The notes under the pieces: model-generated
Told to the model about the DNA's origin: nothing
Seen by the model: the letters and a program-made list of their open reading frames with translations, nothing else
The model's database searches: none
Part shown: positions 8,358 through 17,252 of the stretch, one piece after another
Layout of the letters: each line of letters begins with the position of its first letter
How positions within the stretch are numbered: the stretch's first letter is position 1
Origin: Streptomyces sp. CBMA291
GTDB taxonomy: Bacteria > Actinomycetota > Actinomycetes > Streptomycetales > Streptomycetaceae
DNA: 64,000 nt
Reading direction: 5' to 3'
Assembly (NCBI RefSeq): GCF_014596525.1
Contig: NZ_MSJP01000040.1
Location: forward strand, 52,093-116,092
Program-made: the position numbers and the translations under genes

Positions 8358-9110
8358 TCACAGGCCGAAGTAGCGGACGAAGGGCGTCGGGCTCGCGCCG
8401 AGCATCGCGCCGAACGGCGAGTCGAGTTCCTTGATGAGCACCACGGTGAAGGTGATGAACCCGGCCAGGCCCATCACCATCACCACATGGGTGGTGCTCC
8501 GTTTGATCCCGAAGAGGAACATGAACGCCAGGGTGAGCACACCGCCGAGGAGCAGCCCCACCCACAGCACCGAGGAGAGGCTTTCCTGCGCCGCGGCCTC
8601 CCGCCCGCGCCGGGCGTCGTCGACGTTGCTGATCTGGGCGAGCACCTCCTGCCCCGCGAGCTGCTCGGGCACCTTCGCCGAGTCGGTGACCTGGCCCGCC
8701 GCCCGCAGCCGGGACAGCAGCCGCCATCCCTCGGGCCCGAGGGGTTCACGCGCCTCCATCACCGGCCACTCGACGGTGACGACATGGCGGGCGTACGTCC
8801 GGGCCGCGTCGCGCAACGGCTGGCGCTGGGCGGCGGGGAAGGCGTCCGCGAGCAGATACGTCTGGTGCAGGGCGCTGGCCTCGGCCTGGACGTCGTCGGA
8901 CGCGGCGGACCGGGTGTCCCAGACGGAGACCAGACAGAGCCCGAGCACGAGCGCGTAGAGCACCGAGACCATCATGGCGATGTACTCGGCGACGTCCTCG
9001 CGGGGCTCCTCGTCCTCGCCGACCGGGAACAGCCTGGTCTTGGCGAAGACGGCGGCGGCGGCGACGGCGGCGACGCCGAAGACGACGAAGAGCGTTTCGA
9101 ACATGTCCAC
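8358..9110 (-). CDS. DUF4239 (bestrophin-like domain) membrane protein
   Basis: 250 aa. Hydrophobic segments sit at the N-terminus (about residues 5-25), about 45-65, and two near the C-terminus (WVGLLLGGVLTLAFMFLFG; MVMGLAGFITFTVVL). A helical soluble stretch lies between them. This is the DUF4239 pattern, distantly like bestrophin channels. GTG start 9110 has GGAGGT 7 nt upstream, which sits inside the end of the preceding surface-protein gene. Only 2 nt separate the two, so they form an operon. Function unknown; a channel is possible. Confidence 0.8.
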   Translation of the reverse strand: MDMFETLFVVFGVAAVAAAAVFAKTRLFPVGEDEEPREDVAEYIAMMVSVLYALVLGLCLVSVWDTRSAASDDVQAEASALHQTYLLADAFPAAQRQPLRDAARTYARHVVTVEWPVMEAREPLGPEGWRLLSRLRAAGQVTDSAKVPEQLAGQEVLAQISNVDDARRGREAAAQESLSSVLWVGLLLGGVLTLAFMFLFGIKRSTTHVVMVMGLAGFITFTVVLIKELDSPFGAMLGASPTPFVRYFGL

Positions 9111-9112
9111 GG

Positions 9113-11011
9113 TCAGAACCTCCGTTTGCCGATGAGGGCGGCGGCGAGGGCCGCCGGGATCAGGAGCAGCAGCAGGATCGACACGACCCCGACCTCACTC
9201 GCCTGCCGCCCGCGCCGCCGGATCCGCGCGAGAAACCCCTCGTTCTCGGAGGCGGCCCGCCGGGCGGCGACGGAGGGGGTGGTGGCGCCGGTGGTACCGG
9301 TGGCTCCTGCGGTGCCGGTGCCGGCGTTGGTGCTTGCGGTGCTGGTGGTGCCGGTGCTTCCGGTGATGCCTCCTGTGCCAGTGCCGGTGCTTCCGGTGGC
9401 ACCTTCTGTGCCGGTGGCACCGGAAGCACCACCTTCCCCACCGGATACGCCTCCGCCACCGGCTCCACCGGCTCCACCGGCCCCACCAGTTCCTCCAGCC
9501 CCACCAGCCCCACTGGCTCCTCCCGCCCCACCTCCACTTCCAGCACCACCCGCTCCACCTCCACCTCCACCTCCCGCTCCTGCACCACCCACGCCACCTC
9601 CCGCACCACCCACGCCACCTCCCGCACCACCCACGCCACCTCCCGCACCACCCACCCCGGCACCCCCTCCAGCCGCACCCCCGACCCCGCCGGCACCGAC
9701 TCCCCCCGTCCCGCCCCCCGGCGGTACGCCAGCCCTGGGCAGGACGAGCCCCGGCACCACGAACCCGGGTACGGGCACCCCGGGGACCGCCACACCAGCC
9801 ACACCAGCCACACCGGCCACGCCCGGCACAGCCGCCACGCCCGGCGCGGCGATCGGCCCGGCCGCCCCCGGCACCGGGGTGCCGCCCCCCGGCAACGCGG
9901 CGCCCGGCCCGGCAGGGGCTCCCGGGGCGCCCCCTACGGGTCCGGTCGGGCCCGTAGGGGGCCGCTCTCCCGGCACCGTGAAGTCCGCCGAGGCGTGCGC
10001 CACGAGGGTCGGCGCGGGGACGCGTTCGCCGTCGGGCCCGTAGGTGACGACCCGGTCGCTCCCGGAGGCGGTGCCGGTGCTCCGGTAGGTGCCAGGGGGG
10101 CGCCGTACGGTGCCGGTGCAGCGGGCGGAGGCGCCCGGGGCGAGGAGCGGGACGGTGCCGGGCCGCCCGGCGCAGTCGATGTCCCCGGCGCGCAGCCCGA
10201 GCGCGGGATCGGTCACCTGGACGGCGTGCAGGGGCCGGTCGCCCCGGTTGGTCACGGTGTAGACGAGGGCGGCCGAGGCGGCGCGCCCGGTGCCCGCCAC
10301 GGTGACCTGCTCGGTGAGGGCGAGGGACGCGGCGATCCCGGTGTACCCGGCCGTGGCGGTGGCCTTGAGCAGCATCCCGAGGGAGGGGACGGAGCCCTCC
10401 GCCCGTACCGTTCCCCGGTGCCGCCCCGGGGCGGCGGTGAACCGGGCGACGCACTCGCGCTCCCCGAGCGCGGGGAGCGGGCCCCCGGGGCAGTGGACGG
10501 ACCCGGAGGGGACCTCGGGGTCGACGACGCGCACCTCGTACAGATGCGCCTCGCCCCGGTTCTGGAGCCGGTACCGCTTCACGACCGGTCCACCGGCCCG
10601 TACGTCGGGCGGGTGGGCTCCGGTCTCGTCCCGCGCGTTGACGGTGACGACGAGCCGGAGGGCCGTGTCTCCCACGCCCCCGGCCCGCGCGGAACCGGCG
10701 GGCGGCGCGAGGGCGGAGAACAGCACGAGCCCGGACGCGACCCCGAGACGCAGGATCCGGGAGGTACCGGAGAGGACCCCGAGACGCAGGATCCGGGAAG
10801 TACCGGAGAGGACCCCGAGGAGAGGGGTCCGCGAGGGACCCGACGCGCCCCCGAGGCGAAGGACCCCCACAGGACCGGGCCCCCGTACAGGCTCGGCTAC
10901 CCGCCCAGGCTCGGCCACCCGCCCAGGCTCGGCTACCCGCCCCGGCTCGGCCGCCCGCGCGGTCCCCCGTCGGCGGGAGTAGTCCGATGATCCGATTACA
11001 TGCTCCGCCAT
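9113..11011 (-). CDS. DUF11-repeat, glycine-rich cell-surface protein with C-terminal membrane anchor
   Basis: About 632 aa if begun at ATG 11011. After a repeat-built N-terminal extension (AEPGRV x4; RILRLGVLSGTS x2) comes a signal peptide (GLVLFSALAPPAGSARA). Two DUF11-type beta-sandwich repeats of about 100 aa follow, each with paired Cys. Then comes a long Pro/Gly/Val then Gly/Ala-rich stalk with a 7-residue GGVGGAG repeat, and finally a transmembrane helix (VSILLLLLIPAALAAALIG) with basic tail KRRF. No LPXTG sortase motif, so it is a membrane-anchored wall-spanning protein. The true start may be downstream of the repeats, just before the signal peptide. Operon with the DUF4239 gene. Confidence 0.75.
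   Translation of the reverse strand: MAEHVIGSSDYSRRRGTARAAEPGRVAEPGRVAEPGRVAEPVRGPGPVGVLRLGGASGPSRTPLLGVLSGTSRILRLGVLSGTSRILRLGVASGLVLFSALAPPAGSARAGGVGDTALRLVVTVNARDETGAHPPDVRAGGPVVKRYRLQNRGEAHLYEVRVVDPEVPSGSVHCPGGPLPALGERECVARFTAAPGRHRGTVRAEGSVPSLGMLLKATATAGYTGIAASLALTEQVTVAGTGRAASAALVYTVTNRGDRPLHAVQVTDPALGLRAGDIDCAGRPGTVPLLAPGASARCTGTVRRPPGTYRSTGTASGSDRVVTYGPDGERVPAPTLVAHASADFTVPGERPPTGPTGPVGGAPGAPAGPGAALPGGGTPVPGAAGPIAAPGVAAVPGVAGVAGVAGVAVPGVPVPGFVVPGLVLPRAGVPPGGGTGGVGAGGVGGAAGGGAGVGGAGGGVGGAGGGVGGAGGGVGGAGAGGGGGGGAGGAGSGGGAGGASGAGGAGGTGGAGGAGGAGGGGVSGGEGGASGATGTEGATGSTGTGTGGITGSTGTTSTASTNAGTGTAGATGTTGATTPSVAARRAASENEGFLARIRRRGRQASEVGVVSILLLLLIPAALAAALIGKRRF
9577..9655. repeat. 21-bp tandem repeat encoding GGVGGAG
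   Basis: Three-plus copies of a 21-bp unit within a longer 9280-9720 low-complexity stretch. In frame with the surface protein, encoding its glycine-rich stalk. Confidence 0.75.
10741..10816. repeat. 36-bp tandem repeat (2 copies plus partial third)
   Basis: Units at 10741 and 10777, with a third beginning at 10813. 36 bp equals 12 codons (LRLGVLSGTSRI) in the N-terminal part of the surface-protein frame. Confidence 0.75.
10890..10961. repeat. 4 x 18-bp tandem repeat
   Basis: Units start at 10890, 10908, 10926 and 10944 (GGCTCGGCTACCCGCCCA and variants). In the minus frame they encode the hexapeptide AEPGRV. They lie at the 5' end of the surface-protein gene and may be upstream of its real start. 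Confidence 0.75.
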
Positions 11012-11109
11012 CCCGCCATGCTGACCAGACTCCCGCGCGCCCCCGCCGCCGGACACGCGCCCCCGCCCCGCCCGGACCCCGGATTCCACCCGTACGGCAC
11101 CCTTGTCCC

Positions 11110-12948
11110 ATGAGCGACTCCGCCTCCGCGGCACCGTCCGCGACCACGCCCGCGCACCCGTCCCGCCGTGCCCGTGTCCGCGCCCCCGAGCTGATCGGCA
11201 AGGGCGGCTGGCTGAACACGGGAGGCGATCAGCTGACCCTCGCCGACCTGCGGGGAAAGATCGTCCTGCTCGACTTCTGGACCTTCTGCTGCGTCAACTG
11301 CCTGCATGTCCTCGACGAGCTGCGCGACCTGGAGGAGAAGCACCGGGACACCCTGGTGATCATCGGGGTGCACTCGCCGAAGTTCGTCCACGAGGCCGAG
11401 CACCAGGCGGTCGTGGACGCGGTCGAGCGGTACGAGGTCCACCATCCCGTACTGGACGACCCGGAGCTGACGACCTGGAAGCAGTACGCCGTCCGGGCGT
11501 GGCCGACGCTGGTCGTCATCGACCCTGAGGGGTACGTCGTCGCCCAGCACGCGGGCGAGGGGCACGCCAACGCGCTCCGCACGCTCGTCGAGGAGCTGGA
11601 GACCGAGCACGAGGCCAAGGGGACGCTGCGGCGCGGGGACGGCCCGTACGTGCCGCCGGAGCCGGTCGCCACCGATCTGCGTTTCCCCGGCAAGGCGGTG
11701 CTGCTGCCCTCGGGGAACTTCCTGGTCTCCGACACCACCCGGCATCAGCTCGTCGAGCTGGCGGCGGACGGCGAGAGCGTCGTGCGCCGGATCGGCGAGG
11801 GCGTCTTCCGCGAGCCGCAGGGGCTCGCCGCGCTGCCCGACGGCCGGGTCGTGGTCGCCGACACCGTCCACCACGCGCTGCGCGTGCTCGACCCGGAGAC
11901 CGGCGGGATCGAGCGGGTCGCGGGCACGGGCAGGCAGTGGTGGCAGGGCTCGCCGACCTCGGGCCCGGCCCTTGAGGTCGACCTGTCGTCGCCGTGGGAC
12001 GTGGCCTGGTGGCAGGGGAAGGTGTGGATCGCCATGGCGGGCGTCCACCAGCTGTGGACGTACGACCCGGAGACCGGGACCGTCGGGGTCGCGGCGGGCA
12101 CCACCAACGAGGGTCTCGTGGACGGTCCGGCGGGCGAGGCGTGGTTCGCGCAGCCGTCCGGGCTCGCCGCCACCGAGGACCGCCTCTGGGTGGCCGACTC
12201 GGAGACCAGCGCGCTGCGCTGGATCGAGCGGGACGGCGACGGATACGCGGTGCGGACGGCCGTCGGCACCGGTCTCTTCGACTTCGGGCACCGGGACGGC
12301 GCCGCCGGTCAGGCCCTCTTCCAGCACCCGCTGGGCGTGACGGCGCTGCCGGACGGCTCGGTCGCGGTCTGCGACACGTACAACCACGCCCTGCGCCGCT
12401 ACGACCCGGCGACCGGCGAGGTCACCACGCTCGCCACGGATCTGCGCGAGCCGAGCGACGCGGTCCTGGTGGACGGGGACATCGTGGTCGTGGAGTCGGC
12501 CCGGCACCGGCTCACCCGGCTGCGGCTGCCCGAGGAGGCCGTGCGGGTGGAGGCGGTCGCGCACCGGACCCGCCGCGAGGCCACCGCGATCGCCCCGGGA
12601 CGGCTCCGTCTCGATGTCGTCTTCCGGGCCCCGACGGGGCAGAAGCTGGACGAGCGGTACGGTCCCTCGACCCGGCTCCTGGTCTCCTCGACCCCGCCGG
12701 AACTGCTGCTCGGCGGCGCGGGCACGGGCACGGACCTCTTCCGCGAGCTGGATCTGAACCCGGAACTCCCGGAGGGCGTCCTGCACGTCTCGGCGATGGC
12801 CGCGTCCTGCGACGACGACCCGGCCAACGAGTACCCGGCCTGCCATGTGCACCAGCAGGACTGGGGCGTCCCGGTGACGATCGCGGACACGGGCGTCTCC
12901 CGGCTCCCGCTGATCCTGGCGGGGCTGGACGAGGCGCCGGAGGACTGA
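11110..12948 (+). CDS. Thioredoxin-domain plus NHL-repeat protein (NHLRC2-like)
   Basis: 612 aa. The N-terminal thioredoxin/TlpA-like domain (about residues 20-180) has the redox motif CVNC within WTFCCVNCLHVLDEL and the cis-Pro strand AWPTLVVID. It is followed by NHL beta-propeller repeats (about 190-470; VLLPSGNFLVSDT, ALPDGRVVVADT, ALPDGSVAVCDT). A C-terminal beta-rich domain (about 490-612) has a CDDDPANEYPACH cysteine pair. No signal peptide, so probably cytoplasmic. The same architecture is found in animal NHLRC2; the biochemical role is unknown. ATG 11110 follows a divergent promoter region shared with the surface-protein gene. Confidence 0.87.
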   Translation: MSDSASAAPSATTPAHPSRRARVRAPELIGKGGWLNTGGDQLTLADLRGKIVLLDFWTFCCVNCLHVLDELRDLEEKHRDTLVIIGVHSPKFVHEAEHQAVVDAVERYEVHHPVLDDPELTTWKQYAVRAWPTLVVIDPEGYVVAQHAGEGHANALRTLVEELETEHEAKGTLRRGDGPYVPPEPVATDLRFPGKAVLLPSGNFLVSDTTRHQLVELAADGESVVRRIGEGVFREPQGLAALPDGRVVVADTVHHALRVLDPETGGIERVAGTGRQWWQGSPTSGPALEVDLSSPWDVAWWQGKVWIAMAGVHQLWTYDPETGTVGVAAGTTNEGLVDGPAGEAWFAQPSGLAATEDRLWVADSETSALRWIERDGDGYAVRTAVGTGLFDFGHRDGAAGQALFQHPLGVTALPDGSVAVCDTYNHALRRYDPATGEVTTLATDLREPSDAVLVDGDIVVVESARHRLTRLRLPEEAVRVEAVAHRTRREATAIAPGRLRLDVVFRAPTGQKLDERYGPSTRLLVSSTPPELLLGGAGTGTDLFRELDLNPELPEGVLHVSAMAASCDDDPANEYPACHVHQQDWGVPVTIADTGVSRLPLILAGLDEAPED

Positions 12949-12973
12949 CCGGGCCGGGGCGGGACCCCGTGCG

Positions 12974-13014
12974 GCGGGCCGGGGGATCGTACGGTGGACG
13001 ATCCCCCGGCCCGC
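12974..13014. terminator. Strong hairpin terminator between convergent genes
   Basis: Perfect 17-bp inverted repeat (12974-12990 with 12998-13014), 7-nt loop ACGGTGG. Lies 25 bp after the thioredoxin-NHL stop and serves both convergent transcripts. Confidence 0.8.
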
Positions 13015-13017
13015 AGC

Positions 13018-13086
13018 CGGTTGACGCGTTCGGTTGACGAGGCCGTTCGACGCGGTCGGCTGACGCAGCCGTTCGACGCGGCCGGT
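13018..13086. repeat. Short degenerate tandem repeats at the 3' side of the aminopeptidase gene
   Basis: Repeated GGTTGACG and CGTTCGACGCGG elements, in an approximately 30-bp imperfect period. They sit between the terminator and the aminopeptidase stop. Confidence 0.5.
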
Positions 13087-13097
13087 CGGCGGGCGGG

Positions 13098-14405
13098 TCA
13101 GCCCTCCAGGAACGCGACCAGGGCGTTGGCGAGGTGGTACGGGTCCTCGGCACCGCAGAGTTCGCGGGCGCTGTGCATGGAGAGGATCGCGACGCCGATG
13201 TCGACGGTCTTGATGCCGTGGCGGGCGGCGGTGATGGGGCCGATCGTGGTGCCGCACGGCATGTCGTTGTTGGAGACGAACGACTGCCACGGCACGCCCG
13301 CCTTCTCGCAGGCGGCGGCGAAGATCGCGCGGCCGCTGCCGTCGGTGGCGTACCGCTGGTTGACGTTGACCTTGAGGATCGGGCCGCCGTTGACGTGCGG
13401 CTGATGGGTCGGGTCGTGCCGCTCGGTGTAGTTGGGGTGGACGGCGTGGCCGGTGTCGGAGGAGAGGCAGACGGTGCCCGCGAAGGCCCGCGCCCGGTCC
13501 TCGTAGCCGCCTCCGCGCGCGTAGACCGAGCGTTCGAGGACGTTGCCGAGGAGCGGGCCCTGGGCGCCGGTGTCGGCCTCGGAGCCGTTCTCCTCATGGT
13601 CGAAGGCGGCGAGGACGGGGATGTACGGGAGGTCGTCGCGGCCCGCGAGGGAGACGAGCGCGGCGACGGAGGCGTGCACGGAGATCAGGTTGTCCATGCG
13701 CGGCCCGGCGAGGAGTTCGCGGTCGCGGCCGAGGTAGGCGGGGGCTTCGACGGGGGAGACCATCAGGTCCCAGCCGGTGACGTCCTCGGCGTCGACGCCC
13801 GCTTCGGCGGCGACGAAGGAGATCAGGTCGCCCTCGTGGACCTCGCCGGTGCCCCAGACGGGCTGCATGTGCCGCTGCCGGTCGAGCTTGAGACCGTCGT
13901 TGACCTGCCGGTCGAGGTGGATGGCGAGCTGCGGGACGCGGAGCAGCGGCCGGTCGACGTCGATCAGGCGGTGGCTGCCGTCGCGGAGGGTGAGGCGCCC
14001 GGCGAGGCCGAGATCGCGGTCGAGCCAGGTGTTGAGGAGGGTGCCGCCGTAGATCTCGACGGCGATCTGGCGCCAGCCCCTGGCACCCATGTCGGGGTGC
14101 GGCTTGACGCGCAGGTTGGGGGAGTCGGTGTGCGCGCCGACGATGCGGTACGGGGTGTGGGCGGCGGCGCCCGCCGGCACGTACCAGGCGATGATCGCGC
14201 CGCCCCTGACCACGTACTTCCCGCCGCTCGTCCCGTCCCAGGACGCGGTCTCCTCGACTTGGCGGAATCCCGCCTTCTCCAGCCGCTCGGCGGTGTTGGC
14301 GACCGCGTGGTACGGCGAGGAGGAGGCCGCCAGGAAGGTCATCAGGTCGTCGGTGTGTCCGCGGTCGAAGGGGCCGGCGGTGGGACGGGAAGCTGCGCTG
14401 CTCAT
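13098..14405 (-). CDS. M18-family aminopeptidase (aspartyl aminopeptidase-like)
   Basis: 435 aa cytoplasmic metallo-aminopeptidase that removes acidic or neutral N-terminal residues. M18 signatures are clear: HTDSPNLRVKP (metal-binding His-x-Asp), FDHEENGSEADTGAQGPLL (catalytic Glu-Glu pair), SSDTGHAVHPNY and the C-terminal SMHSARELCGAED with a metal-ligand His. Length matches bacterial M18 enzymes. ATG 14405 is preceded by AAGGTG at 5 nt. Transcribed alone. Confidence 0.93.
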   Translation of the reverse strand: MSSAASRPTAGPFDRGHTDDLMTFLAASSSPYHAVANTAERLEKAGFRQVEETASWDGTSGGKYVVRGGAIIAWYVPAGAAAHTPYRIVGAHTDSPNLRVKPHPDMGARGWRQIAVEIYGGTLLNTWLDRDLGLAGRLTLRDGSHRLIDVDRPLLRVPQLAIHLDRQVNDGLKLDRQRHMQPVWGTGEVHEGDLISFVAAEAGVDAEDVTGWDLMVSPVEAPAYLGRDRELLAGPRMDNLISVHASVAALVSLAGRDDLPYIPVLAAFDHEENGSEADTGAQGPLLGNVLERSVYARGGGYEDRARAFAGTVCLSSDTGHAVHPNYTERHDPTHQPHVNGGPILKVNVNQRYATDGSGRAIFAAACEKAGVPWQSFVSNNDMPCGTTIGPITAARHGIKTVDIGVAILSMHSARELCGAEDPYHLANALVAFLEG

Positions 14406-14593
14406 GGGTTCACCTTACGCAGGGGCAGGTCCGCCGCTCACGGGGTTCCCGGGGATGGCGCGGCGCCTGCGGGAAGGAGGGGCCATGCTCGGTGGGACCC
14501 CTCTGAAACCCGCCGCGCGCGGGACCCGAAGGCGCCTGTCGGGAACCCGCCAACCGTAGGGCCGGCGAACCGAGCCTCGAAAGAAGGGGGAGG

Positions 14594-14631
14594 GAAACGG
14601 CCCGCCCCCCTCCCCGGGGACGGGCCGTTTC
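14594..14631 (-). terminator. Terminator of the acyl-CoA dehydrogenase gene
   Basis: 11-bp stem GAAACGGCCCG / CGGGCCGTTTC, 16-nt C-rich loop. It ends 20 bp beyond the stop at 14651. Confidence 0.75.
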
Positions 14632-14650
14632 GGCAGGACGGGGCGCGTTC

Positions 14651-16480
14651 CTAGAACGCGGCCTCGTCCAGGTCCATCAGCGAGCCGTCGACCTTCTCGG
14701 CGAGGGCGCGCTCGGCGGTGACGCCGGGCAGGACGGTGGCGGCGAAGAACTTCGTGGCGGCGATCTTGCCCTGGTAGAAGGCGACGTCCTTGCCCGCGGC
14801 GCCCGCGGCGAGCTTCTCGGCGGCGACGGCGGCGCTCTTGAGGAGCAGGTAGCCGACGACGACGTCGCCGGAGGCGAGCAGCAGGCGGGTGGTGTTGAGG
14901 CCGACCTTGTAGATGTTCCGGACGTCCTCGCCGGTGGCGGTGAGGTCGGTCAGCATGACGCCGACGATGCCTTCGAGGTCGACGGCGGCCTTGGCGAGCG
15001 CGTCGCGGGCGGCGGCGAGGTCCTCGCCCCCGGTGCCGACGGCGAGGAACTTCTTGATCTCCTCGGCGAGGGCGTTCAGGGAGGCGCCCTGGTCGCGGAC
15101 GATCTTGCGGAAGAAGAAGTCCTGGCCCTGGATGGCGGTGGTGCCCTCGTAGAGGGTGTCGATCTTGGCGTCCCGGATGTACTGCTCGATCGGGTACTCC
15201 TGGAGGAACCCGGAGCCGCCGAAGGTCTGGAGGGACTGCGCGAGCTGCTCGTAGCCCTTCTCGGAGCCGTAGCCCTTGACGATGGGGAGCAGCAGGTCGT
15301 TGAGGCCGTGCAGGGCCTTGGCGTCCTCGCCCGCGGCTTCCTTGACGGCGATCTCGTCCTGGACGGAGGCGGTGTAGAGGACGAGGGAGCGCATGCCCTC
15401 GGCGTACGCCTTCTGCGTCATCAGGGAGCGGCGCACGTCGGGGTGGTGGGTGATGGTGACCTTGGGGGCGGCCTTGTCCATGAAGTCGGCCAGGTCGGTG
15501 CCCTGGACGCGCTCCTTGGCGTACTCCAGGGCGTTGAGGTAGCCGGTGGAGAGGGTGGAGATCGCCTTCGTGCCGACCATCATGCGGGCGAACTCGATGA
15601 TGAGGAACATCTGGCGGATGCCGTCGTGCTTGTCGCCGACGAGCCAGCCCTTGGCGGGGTGCTGGTCGCCGAAGGTCATCTCGCAGGTGTTGGAGGCCTT
15701 GAGGCCCATCTTGTGCTCGACGTTGGTGGCGTAGACGCCGTTGCGGGCGCCCAGTTCGCCGGTCTCCCAGTCGAACTCGTACTTGGGGACGAGGAAGAGG
15801 GAGAGGCCCTTGGTGCCGGGTCCCGCGCCCTCGGGGCGGGCGAGGACGTAGTGGAGGATGTTCTCCTCCATGTCGTGCTCGCCCGAGGTGATGAAGCGCT
15901 TGACGCCCTCGATGTGCCAGGAGCCGTCCTCCTGCCGGACGGCCTTGGTGCGGCCCGCGCCGACGTCGGAGCCCGCGTCGGGCTCGGTGAGGACCATGGT
16001 GGAGCCCCAGCGGCGCTCGACGGCGATCCGGGCGACCTTCTTCTGCGCCTCGTTGCCCTCGTTGTGGAGGATGCCCGCGAAGGCGGGGCCGGAGGAGTAC
16101 ATCCAGATGGCCGGGTTGGCGCCGAGGAGCAGTTCCGCGTAGGCCCAGATCAGGGAGCGGGGGGAGACGGTGCCGCCGATCTCCTCGGGGATGCCCAGGC
16201 GCCAGTACTCGGAGTCCATGAAGGCCTCGTAGGACTTCTTGAAGCTCGCGGGTACGGGGGCGGTGTGGGTCGCCGGGTCGAAGACCGGGGGGTTGCGGTC
16301 GGCGTCCGCGAAGGACTCCGCCAGCTCGTTCTCGGCGAGGCGGCGGATCTCGTCGAGGATGCTCTTGGCGGTCTCGACGTCCATCTCCTCGAACGGCCCG
16401 GAGCCGTACACCTTGTCGCGGCCGAGCACCTCGAAGAGGTTGAACTCGATGTCGCGGAGATTCGACTTGTAGTGCCCCAT
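14651..16480 (-). CDS. Acyl-CoA dehydrogenase
   Basis: FAD enzyme that oxidises acyl-CoA to 2-enoyl-CoA and passes electrons to ETF. 609 aa, the long type with N-terminal (AcylCoA_DH_N) and C-terminal extension domains around the core. The FAD-binding middle-domain segment is [23 protein letters not shown], and the C-terminal catalytic region is [39 protein letters not shown] 16480 with GGAG 8 nt upstream. The promoter lies in the 140-bp region shared with the divergent SseB-like gene. Probably works in fatty-acid beta-oxidation; chain-length preference not predictable. Confidence 0.93.
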   Translation of the reverse strand: MGHYKSNLRDIEFNLFEVLGRDKVYGSGPFEEMDVETAKSILDEIRRLAENELAESFADADRNPPVFDPATHTAPVPASFKKSYEAFMDSEYWRLGIPEEIGGTVSPRSLIWAYAELLLGANPAIWMYSSGPAFAGILHNEGNEAQKKVARIAVERRWGSTMVLTEPDAGSDVGAGRTKAVRQEDGSWHIEGVKRFITSGEHDMEENILHYVLARPEGAGPGTKGLSLFLVPKYEFDWETGELGARNGVYATNVEHKMGLKASNTCEMTFGDQHPAKGWLVGDKHDGIRQMFLIIEFARMMVGTKAISTLSTGYLNALEYAKERVQGTDLADFMDKAAPKVTITHHPDVRRSLMTQKAYAEGMRSLVLYTASVQDEIAVKEAAGEDAKALHGLNDLLLPIVKGYGSEKGYEQLAQSLQTFGGSGFLQEYPIEQYIRDAKIDTLYEGTTAIQGQDFFFRKIVRDQGASLNALAEEIKKFLAVGTGGEDLAAARDALAKAAVDLEGIVGVMLTDLTATGEDVRNIYKVGLNTTRLLLASGDVVVGYLLLKSAAVAAEKLAAGAAGKDVAFYQGKIAATKFFAATVLPGVTAERALAEKVDGSLMDLDEAAF

Positions 16481-16621
16481 GGCGACGGCTCCGTAAGGCT
16501 CGGGGAGGCAGGTTCCTCGTACACGTACCAGCGAGTAGCAAAACGCTCTCCCATGATGCTACCCACCGGTAATAAGAGCAACCCCTCTCCGTGGAACTGT
16601 GACGCAGTAGGCTCGTGGCCC

Positions 16622-17119
16622 ATGTACGGCTACGACCAGAATCCGGGCGCGCAGCAGTACGCGCAGCCCCAGCAGCAGTACGACCCGCAGGGCGGGATGC
16701 AGGGGGGCATGCAGGCCGGCGGGTACGGCCAGCAGCAGCCGCCGCTCTACCCGGAGCCCTCGCCGCCCTCCCTCGCCGACGCCGTACGCGCCTTCACCAC
16801 CGGCACCCTCGCGCCCGAGGACTTCCAGCAGATCTTCGCGACCTCCAAGGTCTACTGCCCGCGCGGCGACAACCCCGGATTCCTGGCCCTGCACAACACC
16901 CAGCACCCGGTCATCCCGATGTTCACCTCGCTCAAGGAGCTGCGGCGGTACGCGGGCAAGGAGTCGAAGTACTTCGTGATCACCGGCGCCGAGGTGATCG
17001 ACCTGCTGCCCACGGGCTACGGCTTCGTCCTCGACATGGAGGGCGACCACCGGATGGTCTTCGACGCGAAGGCCGTGGAGCAGATGGTCGACTTCGCGAT
17101 GCGGCGGATGTACGGCTGA
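16622..17119 (+). CDS. SseB-like domain protein
   Basis: 165 aa. The N-terminal 45 residues are Gln/Gly/Tyr-rich low complexity (QQYAQPQQQYDPQGG). The rest forms an SseB N-terminal-type alpha/beta domain (VRAFTTGTLAPEDFQQIF; NTQHPVIPMFTSLKELRRYAG; TGAEVIDLLPTGYGFVLDM). The family was named after a Salmonella secretion protein, but in Streptomyces it is a soluble protein of unknown role. ATG 16622 sits about 8 bp after a TAGGCT -10-like hexamer, suggesting a near-leaderless transcript. Confidence 0.82.
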   Translation: MYGYDQNPGAQQYAQPQQQYDPQGGMQGGMQAGGYGQQQPPLYPEPSPPSLADAVRAFTTGTLAPEDFQQIFATSKVYCPRGDNPGFLALHNTQHPVIPMFTSLKELRRYAGKESKYFVITGAEVIDLLPTGYGFVLDMEGDHRMVFDAKAVEQMVDFAMRRMYG

Positions 17120-17141
17120 CGCAGGCTTGAGGCAGGGAGAG

Positions 17142-17167
17142 CGCCCGGGAGGAATACCTCCCGGGCG
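17142..17167 (+). terminator. Terminator after the SseB-like gene
   Basis: Perfect 11-bp stem CGCCCGGGAGG / CCTCCCGGGCG, AATA loop, 23 bp after the stop. Confidence 0.85.
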
Positions 17168-17190
17168 TTCGTCGTTCCGACTGGCAGAAA

Positions 17191-17213
17191 GTTCACTGTT
17201 CAACTAAAGTGAA
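17191..17213. promoter_or_regulatory. Operator-like repeats upstream of pirin
   Basis: Inverted repeat TTCACT-N10-AGTGAA (17192-17213), overlapping a direct repeat GTTCA at 17191 and 17198. It lies 40-60 bp before the pirin ATG, where a MarR- or HxlR-type redox repressor would bind. Regulator unknown. Confidence 0.5.
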
Positions 17214-17252
17214 GCCACGAGGTCGCAGAAGACCGCTTTAGGAGGTCCTGTC

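Noticed and set aside
9577..9655. Regular 21-bp repeats considered as a CRISPR array
   Set aside because: No spacers, in frame with a Gly-rich protein and no cas genes in the window.
8235..10043. 602-aa plus-strand frame with a long polyproline region
   Set aside because: Antisense of the glycine-rich stalk of the surface protein; the minus-strand frame has signal peptide, DUF11 repeats and membrane anchor.
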